This document shows positions 33,679 through 42,724 of a stretch of 64,000 bases of DNA, piece after piece (position 1 is the stretch's first letter; every line of letters begins with the position of its first letter). The DNA is from an uncultured Ruminococcus sp. (lineage in GTDB: Bacteria; Bacillota; Clostridia; Lachnospirales; Lachnospiraceae). Both the position numbers and the translations under genes were made by a program. Under the pieces are notes generated by a model. The model saw only the letters and a program-made list of their open reading frames with translations, did no database searches and was not told where the DNA came from. The DNA lies in NCBI GenBank assembly GCA_900066355.1, contig FMEL01000002.1, positions 124,001 through 188,000 of the forward strand, in the 5' to 3' direction.

Positions 33679-33707
33679 ATTGTAACCTTTTTTGAAGTAG
33701 ATTTCAA
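33679..33707 (-). promoter_or_regulatory. SigA-type promoter of the decarboxylase cluster
   Basis: On the minus strand TTGAAA, a 17-base spacer and TACAAT precede the carboxyltransferase gene start by 60 bases. No operator or riboswitch is recognisable in the short leader. Confidence 0.65.
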
Positions 33708-33789
33708 CATTTTTCATGTTTTTTTGTTAAAACTTTAACTTCCTGTCTCGCTTAATGTACAGTATTCACTTTTCTATCGATATATTTAC

Positions 33790-33824
33790 AAAAAAAACTT
33801 CTCCCGGCTCGAGAGAAGTTTTTG
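33790..33824 (-). terminator. Terminator of the DacF-like gene
   Basis: AACTTCTC and GAGAAGTT form a hairpin whose minus-strand end is an eight-T run. It lies 29 bases after the stop at 33853, and shields the decarboxylase promoter from upstream transcription. Confidence 0.8.
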
Positions 33825-33852
33825 ACGCTTTATTCTGGATTTCAGATGTTTA

Positions 33853-35091
33853 TTAATGAAAGAAATTTCTGAAAACAAGTTCTGCACAGTACAGAAACGT
33901 GATTCTGTCAACGTTTTGTACGGCAAGTATCGGAAAAGATGCAATCTTCTGTCCATTGAGCATATAAACAACTCTGCCTATCTGTTCTCTCTTTCTGACC
34001 GGTGCCTGCAATTCGTCTTTCAGACGTACCTGATATTGCAGACGGTCATCATTCTTCAGCAGGATCTTCTGCTGTTTTTCCTCTTCAGTAGCTTTGACCT
34101 GACCTCCGATGTAGATGCTGCCATCCGGCAAAAGATTATCTGTATGGGAAGTATTCTCCGGGATGCCGTCTTTTACCGGGATATAAGACAGATCCGGCTC
34201 CTGCCAGAAACTGCGATAATAAAAATTGTTTTTGCCGTAATCCAGAAGTTTTAGTGTATCGTGCCATTTGTAAGTTTTATGTCCGGGCCATCCGGCGGCA
34301 AGAAGTGCAATGATAAATGTACGGTCATCTTTTTGAACGGCACAGACATAACAGTATCCGGCATCACCGGTAAATCCGGTTTTTCCGGCAAGCACCCCGT
34401 CTGTTATGGAAAACAGTGCATTTGTATTGTGAACGGAAAAAGTCTGTTTTTTGCTCAGATCAGAAAAAGAATACTCTTTTGTCTGTGCAATTTTTAAGAA
34501 CACCTTATTTTTGATAGCATAACGCATGATCAGGGCAAGATCCGATGCAGTTGTGTGATGTGTCCCATCACTGTCTTCGGCATCCAGTCCGTTGGGCGTA
34601 ATGAAATGTGTATCCATGCATCCGATCTCACGTGCTTTGGCATTCATCATGTCGGAAAATCCCTCTACGGAACCACCGATATGTTCTGCAATTGCTACGG
34701 CAGAATCATTGTGACTCTGAAGGAGCAGAGAATACAAAAGGTCTTCCAGATAATACTGCTCACCTTTTTGAAGGCCGAGTTTTACCTGCGGCTGAGAAGC
34801 TGCATTGGCAGATACCTGTACGTAGTCATCACCATCACCGTTTTCCAGTGCAAGAATGCAGGTGAGAACTTTCGTTGTGCTGGCATTCGGACGGGGCATT
34901 TCCCCCTCTTTTTCATAAAGGATCCTGCCTGAGTCTGCATCCATCAGAACGGCAGACAGTGCATACAGATCATCTGAAAGCTGCGGCACCATCAGAATTG
35001 AATGATCCAGAGACCCAGCATGAACCGAAAGCTGACAACACAGATTACATATAAGAATTACATAGATAAACACACTGCATCTGAATTTCAT
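33853..35091 (-). CDS. D-alanyl-D-alanine carboxypeptidase, DacF-like (first paralogue)
   Basis: A 412-residue low-molecular-weight PBP that trims the stem-peptide terminal D-Ala. The signal peptide covers about residues 1-27 (ending LSVHAGS). Catalytic motifs are NASTTK (SxxK), SHN (SxN) and AGKTGFTG (KTG). The C-terminal PBP5-like domain includes VRLKDELQAPVRKREQIGRV. There is no clear amphipathic helix at the end, but the last residues are hydrophobic. ATG at 35091 is used because GAGGTGG lies close upstream; a GTG at 35103 is an alternative. Confidence 0.9.
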   Translation of the reverse strand: MKFRCSVFIYVILICNLCCQLSVHAGSLDHSILMVPQLSDDLYALSAVLMDADSGRILYEKEGEMPRPNASTTKVLTCILALENGDGDDYVQVSANAASQPQVKLGLQKGEQYYLEDLLYSLLLQSHNDSAVAIAEHIGGSVEGFSDMMNAKAREIGCMDTHFITPNGLDAEDSDGTHHTTASDLALIMRYAIKNKVFLKIAQTKEYSFSDLSKKQTFSVHNTNALFSITDGVLAGKTGFTGDAGYCYVCAVQKDDRTFIIALLAAGWPGHKTYKWHDTLKLLDYGKNNFYYRSFWQEPDLSYIPVKDGIPENTSHTDNLLPDGSIYIGGQVKATEEEKQQKILLKNDDRLQYQVRLKDELQAPVRKREQIGRVVYMLNGQKIASFPILAVQNVDRITFLYCAELVFRNFFH

Positions 35092-35152
35092 AGTCCACCT
35101 CACTTATATGGACTATTTTATGCAGACAGGCAGGCTTTATTACCGGAGACTG

Positions 35153-35947
35153 TTATCCGTTATAAGTATGATACCAGCGGTCTGACAGTGGCTGATCGTG
35201 TATGGAAAGCTGATACAGTTCAGTAAGCTCTTCCGATGCAGCAAGAAGTGCCTTATCAAACAGCGTGTGTAATTTATGGACCGGTACAGCGCTTCCGGGA
35301 ATGGGATCTTTTTCCATAAAGTATTCCATCATTTCAGTAGAAAGCTTTTTGCCTGCAATGCGAGACAAAAAGGTAAGAAAGTTTTTCCTTCTGCCGTGAT
35401 TATCATAAACAAGGCAATTGGTGATTAGTTTCATAAGTTTCAGAGAAGTGTGGATCTCGCGGGTACGGATCTTCGGAATTGCACGATGTATTACGCGTGC
35501 ATAGGTCATACGTGGTATGACACCGCATGACGGATAATAATGATATGGATTTTTGCCTGTCTCAAGCATCAGGGTACGGTCAAATTCCTTTTCAAGGAGC
35601 GTATGTGAGATCACTTCTTTTTCTGCCATTTCATATACGTATGGATGACAGGTACTGTCGAGCAGATAGTGGCATGCAAATCCCAGAAGATATGCAAGTA
35701 GTTTTTCGTCATGTTTCTGACGGACAAGAGTCATTCCTCTTTCAAAAAAAGGAGCTGCCACTTCACGGTGCATGACAATTCCGGTGCGGGTGACTCTGGA
35801 ATTTGGAATGTCATAAAAAAGAATATCCGGTCCATGTAGACCGATACGAAAAAGATTTTTGTTTTTTCGGATGACCTGTCTGATTTCAGGTGTCAGAAAA
35901 GTGTATACTCTCTGACCGAATAAATCGTGGGCATAGGTAGTGGGCAT
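35153..35947 (-). CDS. Zinc-dependent phospholipase C family protein
   Basis: A 264-residue protein that has the pattern of the Zn_dep_PLPC family: YAHDLFGQR at the start, GLHGPDILFY, MHREV, and FACHYLLDSTCHPYVYE, supplying the His and Asp residues of a three-zinc site. No signal peptide is present, so it would act in the cytoplasm, unlike secreted Clostridium alpha-toxin. The substrate is unknown. I chose ATG at 35947: AAGG lies nine bases upstream, whereas the ATG at 35956 has no spaced site, and the family usually begins MPTTYAH. It is 61 bases downstream of dacF on the same strand. Confidence 0.85.
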   Translation of the reverse strand: MPTTYAHDLFGQRVYTFLTPEIRQVIRKNKNLFRIGLHGPDILFYDIPNSRVTRTGIVMHREVAAPFFERGMTLVRQKHDEKLLAYLLGFACHYLLDSTCHPYVYEMAEKEVISHTLLEKEFDRTLMLETGKNPYHYYPSCGVIPRMTYARVIHRAIPKIRTREIHTSLKLMKLITNCLVYDNHGRRKNFLTFLSRIAGKKLSTEMMEYFMEKDPIPGSAVPVHKLHTLFDKALLAASEELTELYQLSIHDQPLSDRWYHTYNG

Positions 35948-36005
35948 GGGACTCATCCTTTCTTTTTTACAGTTTTTTCGGTTTTATAGAGTTGTTCATG
36001 AAGGT

Positions 36006-36575
36006 TCAGACATCCAGACGAAGCTGAATCTCCTCTTCTGCTTCTGCCTTGAAATCTTCCAGACGTACAGGGTCTACAGAAGGCAGTTCTTCCAGTCCCT
36101 GTACACCGAAGCAGCGTAAAAACTCTTCGGTGGTGCCGAAAAGAATCGGGCGTCCCGGTGCATCCAGTCGTCCGAGTTCTCTGACCAGTTCGTATTCAAC
36201 AAGCTTGTTGATGGCATGGTCACACTTTACTCCGCGGATCTTCTCGATTTCAGCTTTTGTGACAGGCTGTTTGTACGCAATAATAGACAACGTCTCCAGC
36301 ATAACATCGGTAAGCGCAGGCTTTTTGGGATGCATGGCAAGACGTATCAGGCACTCATAATATTCTTTTTTACTGCACATCTGATAGGACTGTTCAAGTT
36401 CTATGATCTGAATGCCACGATCCTCCTGTTGGTAACGGTCCATCATATTCTGCAGGATTTTCCGTGTTGTTTCTTTATCCTGCTGGATCGCGTCTGCAAT
36501 CTGTGCAAGTTCAACGGAATTTCCCATGGTAAATAAGATGGCCTCGATCGCGGCTTCCAATTTCTTTATTTCCAT
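36006..36575 (-). CDS. scpB: Segregation and condensation protein B
   Basis: ScpB is a winged-helix partner of ScpA that links to SMC in chromosome condensation. The 189-residue protein has the family core AIEAILFTMGNSVELAQIAD, the second winged helix LETLSIIAYKQPVTKAEIEKIRG, and LVRELGRLDAPGRPILFGTT. Length is typical. It starts 21 bases after scpA. No smc is in the window. Confidence 0.96.
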   Translation of the reverse strand: MEIKKLEAAIEAILFTMGNSVELAQIADAIQQDKETTRKILQNMMDRYQQEDRGIQIIELEQSYQMCSKKEYYECLIRLAMHPKKPALTDVMLETLSIIAYKQPVTKAEIEKIRGVKCDHAINKLVEYELVRELGRLDAPGRPILFGTTEEFLRCFGVQGLEELPSVDPVRLEDFKAEAEEEIQLRLDV

Positions 36576-36596
36576 ATATTTATCCTCAATTTCTTC

Positions 36597-37382
36597 TTAT
36601 TCGTCGGCAAATTCTGTCAGATGTGTCCAGGTCTCCGGATCCTGCACAACATCTACCTGGATATCATCAAAAAGTTCTTCCTGACAGATGTGAATATATC
36701 CCATTTTCATAAGTTCCAGAATAGACAGGAAAGTTACGATCACCTGCACACGGGAAGACTGTTTGGTTAGAAGCTGGCGAAAACTGAATTTACGATGCTG
36801 CGTGGCATAAGTTTTCATGGACAGCATTTTGTCCGAAAGACTGACTTCTTCTTTTTCAATCGTACCGAATTTACTTCGAATCGGGTCAATCTTGGCTTCC
36901 TGACGTTTCAGGATAGACTGATAGATGCTGTTCAACTTCTGGAGAGTAAGACCCTCAAGGAGTTCGGCAGGATCTACCGGCTCTCTGTATTTCAGAACTT
37001 CGCCCGGCAGATCGGGTGCACGGAAAAAAACACCAGCCGCATTATCCATATAATCTTTCAGTTCGTAGGACATGTACTTGTACATTTTATATTCAAGAAG
37101 TTTTTGAACGAGTTCTTCGCGAGGATCCTCTTCTTCTCCTTCATCATTCGTTTCTTTCGGAAGAAGCATTTTGCATTTAATGTCAAGCAGGGTTGCAGCC
37201 ATGACCATAAATTCACTCATGGTACCGAGGTCTTCTTTTTCCATAGAGTGCAGATACTCCATATACTGGTCAGTGATCTCGACAATCGGGATGTCATATA
37301 TGTCAATTTTGTTTTTTTCGATGAGGTGAAGGAGAAGATCAAGCGGACCTTCAAATACGTTGATTTTAACGGGAATTGCCAT
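36597..37382 (-). CDS. scpA: Segregation and condensation protein A
   Basis: ScpA is the kleisin that bridges the SMC head domains. The 261-residue protein begins MAIPVKINVFEGPLDLLLHL, the hallmark N-terminus, and has DIYDIPIVEITDQYMEYLH. The C-terminal winged helix ends TFLSILELMKMGYIHICQEE. I chose the ATG at 37382, which gives the conserved start; the frame runs 22 codons further into the neighbouring gene. It overlaps the 3' end of the metallophosphoesterase gene by 17 bases. Confidence 0.95.
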   Translation of the reverse strand: MAIPVKINVFEGPLDLLLHLIEKNKIDIYDIPIVEITDQYMEYLHSMEKEDLGTMSEFMVMAATLLDIKCKMLLPKETNDEGEEEDPREELVQKLLEYKMYKYMSYELKDYMDNAAGVFFRAPDLPGEVLKYREPVDPAELLEGLTLQKLNSIYQSILKRQEAKIDPIRSKFGTIEKEEVSLSDKMLSMKTYATQHRKFSFRQLLTKQSSRVQVIVTFLSILELMKMGYIHICQEELFDDIQVDVVQDPETWTHLTEFADE

Positions 37383-38220
37383 TTCCGTGTACCTTTCTGT
37401 TTTTGTGTGGATTTCCAGTGTGCTTTCGGTCAGGAACAAGATTGACAAGAATCAGTTCCCGCGGGTTATGGATGCGGATTGGAATCGTGTGTTCTCCAAG
37501 TCCGGCACTGACGATCATATGCTGACTGCCTCTGGTAAATTTTCCGCAGCAGTAAGGTGGAAGAAAAAGAAATTGCGGGCAGGTAAGTCCGTGGTTTTCA
37601 TTAAAACGAAGAATTCCACCATGATAATGACCGGATAGTATCAGATCGGCACCCCATGAAAAATACGTATTGCCGTATTTGGGATTGTGTGCAAGCAGTA
37701 CGTGGACTCCCGGCTGCGAAGGCATACCGATGAGCTCTTCCATAGTGGTAAGACTGAGCGCAGGGGAATTGGGCTTGTGATAATATTCGATCGGAAGTTC
37801 AAGTCCGTGAAAAACAAAGTCGCTTCCCTGAAGTTCAACTGCCATATGTTCATTGTGCAAAAAACAGATTCCGGCACTGGTCAGCAGTTTTTCATAATTC
37901 AGATATAAATTTCTGGTATCCGGATTCAGATACATCTTGTATTCATGATTGCCAAGAACATAAAAAACAGGCGCAATCTCACACAGACGCAGAAAAAGTC
38001 CGGCTGCTGCTTCGAGAGTTTCTGGCGATCTGTGAACGACCATGTCACCTGCGACAAGAATAGCATCCGGGTTTGCGTCGATGATTGCTTTGTACAGTGT
38101 CTGATGATTTTGACCAAATACAAGCCCGTGCAGATCGGCAAGGACTGCAAAAGTAACTTTGCGATGCCCGGTAAGGCCGGCACAGGGTATGCTATATGTG
38201 CTTGTTCTGAATGTTTTCAT
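37366..38220 (-). CDS. Calcineurin-like metallophosphoesterase
   Basis: A 284-residue metallophosphoesterase. Metal-binding motifs are in order: LADLHG (near residue 30), VAGDMVV (near 59), GNHEYK (near 92), LAHNPKYG, and GHYHGG (near 198). The C-terminal 20 residues are basic and polar and are encoded in the overlap with scpA. It resembles the YkuE/YaeI-like group, but no membrane anchor is seen, so the substrate stays open. It precedes scpA on the same strand. Confidence 0.9.
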   Translation of the reverse strand: MKTFRTSTYSIPCAGLTGHRKVTFAVLADLHGLVFGQNHQTLYKAIIDANPDAILVAGDMVVHRSPETLEAAAGLFLRLCEIAPVFYVLGNHEYKMYLNPDTRNLYLNYEKLLTSAGICFLHNEHMAVELQGSDFVFHGLELPIEYYHKPNSPALSLTTMEELIGMPSQPGVHVLLAHNPKYGNTYFSWGADLILSGHYHGGILRFNENHGLTCPQFLFLPPYCCGKFTRGSQHMIVSAGLGEHTIPIRIHNPRELILVNLVPDRKHTGNPHKNRKVHGNGNSR

Positions 38221-38241
38221 GTATATCCTCTGTTAGAAAAT

Positions 38242-39270
38242 TTATTTGCCGAATCCGCAGGCCGGAAAAGTGCAGACATCACAGTTCAGGCAAAGTCCAC
38301 CTTCTCCATAAGCGCAGATTTCTTCTGCACAGACCGGATCATCTGCCATGATGCGTGGAAGGATCAGATCAAAAACAGTTCGGCGGGCATACATTACACA
38401 GCCCGGAAGTCCGATGACCGGAATGGTTTTGCCATCCTTGTGATAATATGCCAGCAATAACATGGCACCCGGAAGTACCGGTGCTCCGTAGGTGACGATA
38501 TCGGCACCGGTATCTTTGATGGCACCCGGAGTGCGGTCATCAGGATCTACGCTCATCCCTCCGCTGCACAGGATCAGATCAGCGCCCTCTTCGATCAAAT
38601 GCAGGATATCGGATGTGATCGTCTGACGGTCATCACCCGGCAGTGTCTGCCCGATCACCTGAACGTTGTATTCGAAAAGCTTCTCTTTCAGTACTGGAGT
38701 AAAAGTGTCTTTGATCAGCCCTTTTTGTACTTCACTTCCGGTTGTAACGATACCGGCTTTTTTTGTATGGAACGGAAGCAGGGAAAAAACAGGCTCATTA
38801 CCCGCCACTTCCACTGCACGGTCCATTTTTTCTTTTTCGATGACAAGGGGAATGATTCTCGTACCGGCGATTTTGTCACCTTTTTTTACCGGGAAATCAC
38901 CATGTCTTGAGGCAATCATCATTTCTCCGAGACTGTTGACTGCTACAAGTGCATCCCGGCGGATTTTGAGAAGTCCGTCACAGTTTGCAATCAGTTCGAT
39001 CTTGCCCTCTTTGATATCACTTCCGTGCATATGGGAATCGGCACAGATGCGATACAAAATCTCCGCAGCTTCATTCTCATGAAGAATACCCTCCTGCTTT
39101 TCCCATACATAGAGATGTTCCTTACCTACAGAAAGAAGGAGCGGAATATCTTCTTCTTTTACAATGTGTCCCTTCTTGAAAAGGACACCTTTCTTTTCGT
39201 CTTTGATGATCTGCGTAATATCATGGCATAATACATGCCCTACAGCATTTTCGGTTTTGATTTCTTTCAT
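38242..39270 (-). CDS. Molybdopterin-binding (MoeA-like) protein with Cys-rich C-terminus
   Basis: A 342-residue protein. The N-terminus (KTENAVGHVLCHDITQII) resembles the MoeA N-terminal domain. The centre holds the MoCF-binding domain: GIVTTGSEVQKG, LPGDDRQTITSDI, ILCSGGMSVDPDD and VIGLPGCVMYARRTVFD. The C-terminal tail has a Cys cluster, CAEEICAYGEGGLCLNC, then DVCTFPACGFGK, not part of classical MoeA. No other molybdenum cofactor genes are in the window. It has a strong promoter of its own. A regulator or cofactor-insertion role is possible, but unknown. Confidence 0.85.
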   Translation of the reverse strand: MKEIKTENAVGHVLCHDITQIIKDEKKGVLFKKGHIVKEEDIPLLLSVGKEHLYVWEKQEGILHENEAAEILYRICADSHMHGSDIKEGKIELIANCDGLLKIRRDALVAVNSLGEMMIASRHGDFPVKKGDKIAGTRIIPLVIEKEKMDRAVEVAGNEPVFSLLPFHTKKAGIVTTGSEVQKGLIKDTFTPVLKEKLFEYNVQVIGQTLPGDDRQTITSDILHLIEEGADLILCSGGMSVDPDDRTPGAIKDTGADIVTYGAPVLPGAMLLLAYYHKDGKTIPVIGLPGCVMYARRTVFDLILPRIMADDPVCAEEICAYGEGGLCLNCDVCTFPACGFGK

Positions 39271-39324
39271 TTGTTCTTCACGCTCCTGTCTTCAGATACA
39301 TTTCAGAATAAACATTTGAAAATT

Positions 39325-39354
39325 ATTATACCTCGTAATCTGTAATCTTGTCAA
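39325..39354 (-). promoter_or_regulatory. SigA-type promoter of the MoeA-like gene
   Basis: On the minus strand TTGACA, an 18-base spacer and TATAAT lie 55 bases before the start codon. Both boxes are perfect consensus, making this one of the strongest promoters in the window. Confidence 0.75.
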
Positions 39355-39389
39355 AAGATTTCAGAGCTGTCGGACAGTCCCTGAAGCTG

Positions 39390-40574
39390 TCAGAGGCAGA
39401 AGGCATCAAAAGTCATTAAAAGACAATCTGAAAAGCAAAGACGTGCAACTGATTCTGCATATAGTACCGGAATTCGTCCGAGTTCCTGTCCGCTCCGGGG
39501 ATGAAGGTAGATCAGTTCTCCTGCCTGACAGCCTGCTGTAACAGGCGCTTCTGCTTTGGAAGGAAGTTTAAGTTCCTTTTTGGGGGCTGTTATTTTTTCT
39601 CCATCTGTACTTACATATCGAAACGTATCAGCATATTTTAAGGAAACTTTTGAACTTGTTCCTTTTTGTATCGTGATCTCAGGGAGTGGCTCAGGGTTTT
39701 CATCAATATACAGACTGCAGCGGGCAAAACCGTAATCCAGAAGAACGGAGGCATCTTTTAAACGTGCTTTGTAATCCGGGGCGGCCATTACGACTGAGAG
39801 AATGGAAAGTCCGTCACGCTCTGCTACTGCTGAAAGACAGAATTTCGCTTTGCTGGTGCTGCCTGTTTTAAGTCCTTTGCACCCCGGATATGTACGTATC
39901 AGACGATTGGTATTTGTCAAACCGAATTCCTTTGTTCCCTGTGCAGTAACGTGGGTGATGTTCTCCATCCAGATTGAGGAATATTCAAAAATCTGAGGAT
40001 GATTTCGAATCAGTTCTCGGCTCATAAGCGCAATATCATAGGCTGTTGTATAATGGGCATCAGAATCAGTCAGACCACAACAGTCGACAAAATGTGTGTT
40101 TTTCATACCAAGTTCCAAAGCGCGCTGATTCATTCGGTCCACAAAGCTCTGCTCACTCCCTGCAATATGTTCTGCCATTGCAACACTGGCATCATTCCCG
40201 GAAGCAATGACAATGCATTTGATCATGGTCTCAACGTTTTGCTGTTCGCCCTCTTCAAGAAAGACCTGTGATCCACCCATAGATTTTGCATGTGCGCTTG
40301 TGGTGACTATATCGTCCAGAGACAATTTTCCGGATTCGAGTTGTTCAAAAATCAGAAGTAACGTCATGACTTTTGTGACGCTCGCCGGACTTCTTCTGGT
40401 ATTACTGTCCTTTTCATAAAGGATTTTGCCTGTTTCGACTTCCATCAGAATTCCGCTGGCTGCTGAAATTTCAAGGGAAGTATTTTCGGCTTCTGCTAAG
40501 ACGGGAAATATTGTTCCCAGAATCATACAGATAGTCAATAAAAATCCTGTGATCCGCAGTTGTTTTCTTTTCAT
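39390..40574 (-). CDS. D-alanyl-D-alanine carboxypeptidase, DacF-like (second paralogue)
   Basis: A 394-residue low-molecular-weight PBP. The signal peptide covers about residues 1-28 (ending VLAEAEN). Catalytic motifs are SPASVTK (SxxK), SGN (SxN) and LKTGSTSKA (KTG). The C-terminal domain carries ITIQKGTSSKVSLKYAD. The end is hydrophobic rather than a clear membrane helix. It is distinct in sequence from the paralogue at 33853 (different SxN residue and C-terminal part), so recent duplication is unlikely. GAGGTCAC is the ribosome binding site. Confidence 0.9.
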   Translation of the reverse strand: MKRKQLRITGFLLTICMILGTIFPVLAEAENTSLEISAASGILMEVETGKILYEKDSNTRRSPASVTKVMTLLLIFEQLESGKLSLDDIVTTSAHAKSMGGSQVFLEEGEQQNVETMIKCIVIASGNDASVAMAEHIAGSEQSFVDRMNQRALELGMKNTHFVDCCGLTDSDAHYTTAYDIALMSRELIRNHPQIFEYSSIWMENITHVTAQGTKEFGLTNTNRLIRTYPGCKGLKTGSTSKAKFCLSAVAERDGLSILSVVMAAPDYKARLKDASVLLDYGFARCSLYIDENPEPLPEITIQKGTSSKVSLKYADTFRYVSTDGEKITAPKKELKLPSKAEAPVTAGCQAGELIYLHPRSGQELGRIPVLYAESVARLCFSDCLLMTFDAFCL

Positions 40575-40653
40575 AGTGACCTCACAAAATTCTGCTTGTT
40601 ATTATTGTAGGGACAGCTTATAAAAAATATGCCTTTTATATAGGGATGAATAA

Positions 40654-40704
40654 ACAAAAACAGAACATCTTCCATGAGAAATATACTTCATGAAAAATGT
40701 TCTG
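40654..40704 (-). terminator. Terminator of the cardiolipin synthase gene
   Basis: CAGAACAT and ATGTTCTG, with inner TTCATGA/TCATGGAA pairing, form a long hairpin at 40661-40704. The minus strand then reads TTTTTGTTT. It lies 19 bases after the cls stop. Confidence 0.8.
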
Positions 40705-40722
40705 CAATTATTTCCTGACTGA

Positions 40723-42285
40723 TCAGAGTAAAGGGGCAAAAAGCCGTAAGATGCTCTGAAATGCCCGGACAACAATATTTCTGTTCTTACAGAAGTCAAT
40801 GCTGACCGGATCACAGTATTTTAAAGTCTGGTTAAAATCATCAAGGATATCCTGAATGACTTTGTTCTTATAGAACCATACCCCATTTTCGAAATGGAGA
40901 TACAGGCTTCGGTAATCCAGGTTGATTGTTCCTACGACTGCTATCTCATCGTCACACACAAAAGATTTTGCATGCAGAAAACCAGGCTGGTATTCATAGA
41001 TGCGGACGCCTGCTTCCAGAAGCTGCTCATAATAAGACTGCGTGAGTAAAAAGACCATCTTCTTATCAGGAATTCCAGGTGTCATAATGCGGACATCCAC
41101 GCCGCTTTTGGCAGCAAGGCAGAGCGCTGTCATCATTTCATTATCAATAATCAGGTAAGGGGTACAGATATAGACATATTTACGTGCACGGTTAATGATG
41201 TTCAGATAAACATTCTCACCTACGATTTCTCCATCCAGAGGGGTATCACTGTATGGCTGCACAAATCCATTGCCTGCAAATGGCTCCTGATGAAACCTGT
41301 GCGGCATGTGTATTTCATGGTCAATCGGTTCGCTGGAATTGTTGATCACATTCCACATATGCAGAAACATGACAGTCATATTCCAGACAGCCTCTCCCTT
41401 TAACATGACGGCAGTATCTTTCCAGTGACCGAAACGCTTCTTCTGATTAATATATTCATCGGCAAGGTTGATTCCGCCGGTAAAACCGGTATGTCCATCA
41501 ATGACGCAGATCTTGCGGTGATCACGGTTATTCTGTACGATATTGAGCAGAGGGCGGAATGGATTAAATATCCGACACTGAATGCCTTTTTCTTTCAGAA
41601 AACGGTCGTAATGATATGGTAAAGTAGTCAGACAGCCGAAACCGTCATAAATCAGACGGACATCAACTCCTTCTGATGCCTTGCGTTCCAATATATCAAG
41701 AATCGTACGCCACATCACGCCATCGTTGATGATGAAGTATTCAATATAAATATAATGCTGTGCCTGTTCAAGTTCGCGGACAAGAACAGGAAACATATCA
41801 TCTCCCACCTGAAAATACTCTGCGGTGGTATTTTCGTGTACCGGAAAACTGGAATATCGGAGAATGTAGTTGGACTGTACTGCAGCAGACAGTGAATCAG
41901 CTTCCAGATGTCTGATTGTTTCTTTTTTAGACTCCATAAACGGAATGCTTTCTTTCTGTACCTGAGCATATTTATTCTGAATTGCCTGAGCGATTCGTGA
42001 TTTACCAAACAGAAGATACAGCATAACGCCGAAAACAGGGGAAACGAGAATCAGGATCGTCCATCCGAGTTTGTAGGACGGATTGATTTTTTTGTTTACG
42101 ATCCAGAGCACAACTAAAACACTGATGATAGCAATCGCGTTTGAAATATATTTAGAATATGCTGCCAGTCTCCAGACGGTGATCATCAGCCATGCGAGCT
42201 GAAGCATCAGGGCGACGGCAACATAGAAAATTCGATTGAATAATAACTGTAAAATTTTCTTGAAGGTATGAATAATTCGATGCAT
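40723..42285 (-). CDS. cls: Cardiolipin synthase
   Basis: Cls joins two phosphatidylglycerol molecules into cardiolipin at the membrane. The 520-residue protein has two N-terminal membrane segments (about residues 15-38 and 42-62), then two phospholipase D HKD motifs: HRKICVIDGHTGFTGG near residue 265 and HAKSFVCDDEIAVVGT near 435. Between them is the family YNFRIRPLL-like stretch (FNPFRPLLNIVQNN). Length is typical. It lies well before rpsU and has no close co-transcribed neighbour. Confidence 0.95.
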   Translation of the reverse strand: MHRIIHTFKKILQLLFNRIFYVAVALMLQLAWLMITVWRLAAYSKYISNAIAIISVLVVLWIVNKKINPSYKLGWTILILVSPVFGVMLYLLFGKSRIAQAIQNKYAQVQKESIPFMESKKETIRHLEADSLSAAVQSNYILRYSSFPVHENTTAEYFQVGDDMFPVLVRELEQAQHYIYIEYFIINDGVMWRTILDILERKASEGVDVRLIYDGFGCLTTLPYHYDRFLKEKGIQCRIFNPFRPLLNIVQNNRDHRKICVIDGHTGFTGGINLADEYINQKKRFGHWKDTAVMLKGEAVWNMTVMFLHMWNVINNSSEPIDHEIHMPHRFHQEPFAGNGFVQPYSDTPLDGEIVGENVYLNIINRARKYVYICTPYLIIDNEMMTALCLAAKSGVDVRIMTPGIPDKKMVFLLTQSYYEQLLEAGVRIYEYQPGFLHAKSFVCDDEIAVVGTINLDYRSLYLHFENGVWFYKNKVIQDILDDFNQTLKYCDPVSIDFCKNRNIVVRAFQSILRLFAPLL

Positions 42286-42344
42286 ATAATTCCCTTTAGT
42301 TTACTTATACAGTATTGTTAAATAGGTGACGATTGATAATCTTA

Positions 42345-42378
42345 AAAATCCCTGACGGAATTGTCGTCAGGGATTTTT
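42345..42378 (-). terminator. rpsU terminator
   Basis: AAAATCCCTGACG and CGTCAGGGATTTT form a perfect 13-base stem with a seven-base loop. TTTTTAAG follows on the minus strand. It lies 9 bases after the rpsU stop. Confidence 0.88.
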
Positions 42379-42386
42379 GCGCACAA

Positions 42387-42563
42387 TTAATTATATTTAC
42401 GTTTTCTTGCGGCTTCAGATTTTTTCTTACGACGAACGCTTGGTTTCTCGTAATGCTCTCTCTTGCGGATTTCCTGCTGGATACCTGCTTTTGCACAGCT
42501 TCTCTTGAATCTGCGAAGAGCGCTATCTAAAGTCTCGTTTTCTTTTACGATAACGTTTGACAT
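42387..42563 (-). CDS. rpsU: 30S ribosomal protein S21
   Basis: A 58-residue S21, a small-subunit protein that helps initiation. The sequence NVIVKENETLDSALRRFKR and the basic tail VRRKKKSEAARKRKYN are standard. I chose the ATG at 42563; the frame extends 37 codons upstream without homology. It is monocistronic, with promoter and terminator, and lies between cls and alaS. Confidence 0.97.
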   Translation of the reverse strand: MSNVIVKENETLDSALRRFKRSCAKAGIQQEIRKREHYEKPSVRRKKKSEAARKRKYN

Positions 42564-42641
42564 AGACTCACACCTAACCTCCCTCCAGTTGTAGATTGTG
42601 CTAAAATACAACTGTCTGGGTATTTTTCTTGCACGAGTGTT

Positions 42642-42671
42642 ATTATATAACATAGCTGTGACATTCGTCAA
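42642..42671 (-). promoter_or_regulatory. SigA-type promoter of rpsU
   Basis: On the minus strand TTGACG, an 18-base spacer and TATAAT. It lies about 79 bases before the start codon, leaving a leader in which I see no clear structure. Confidence 0.65.
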
Positions 42672-42724
42672 CATTTTTTGGCTAAATTTAGGAAAAAATT
42701 ATTTTGCCGAAAAATGCATGATTT

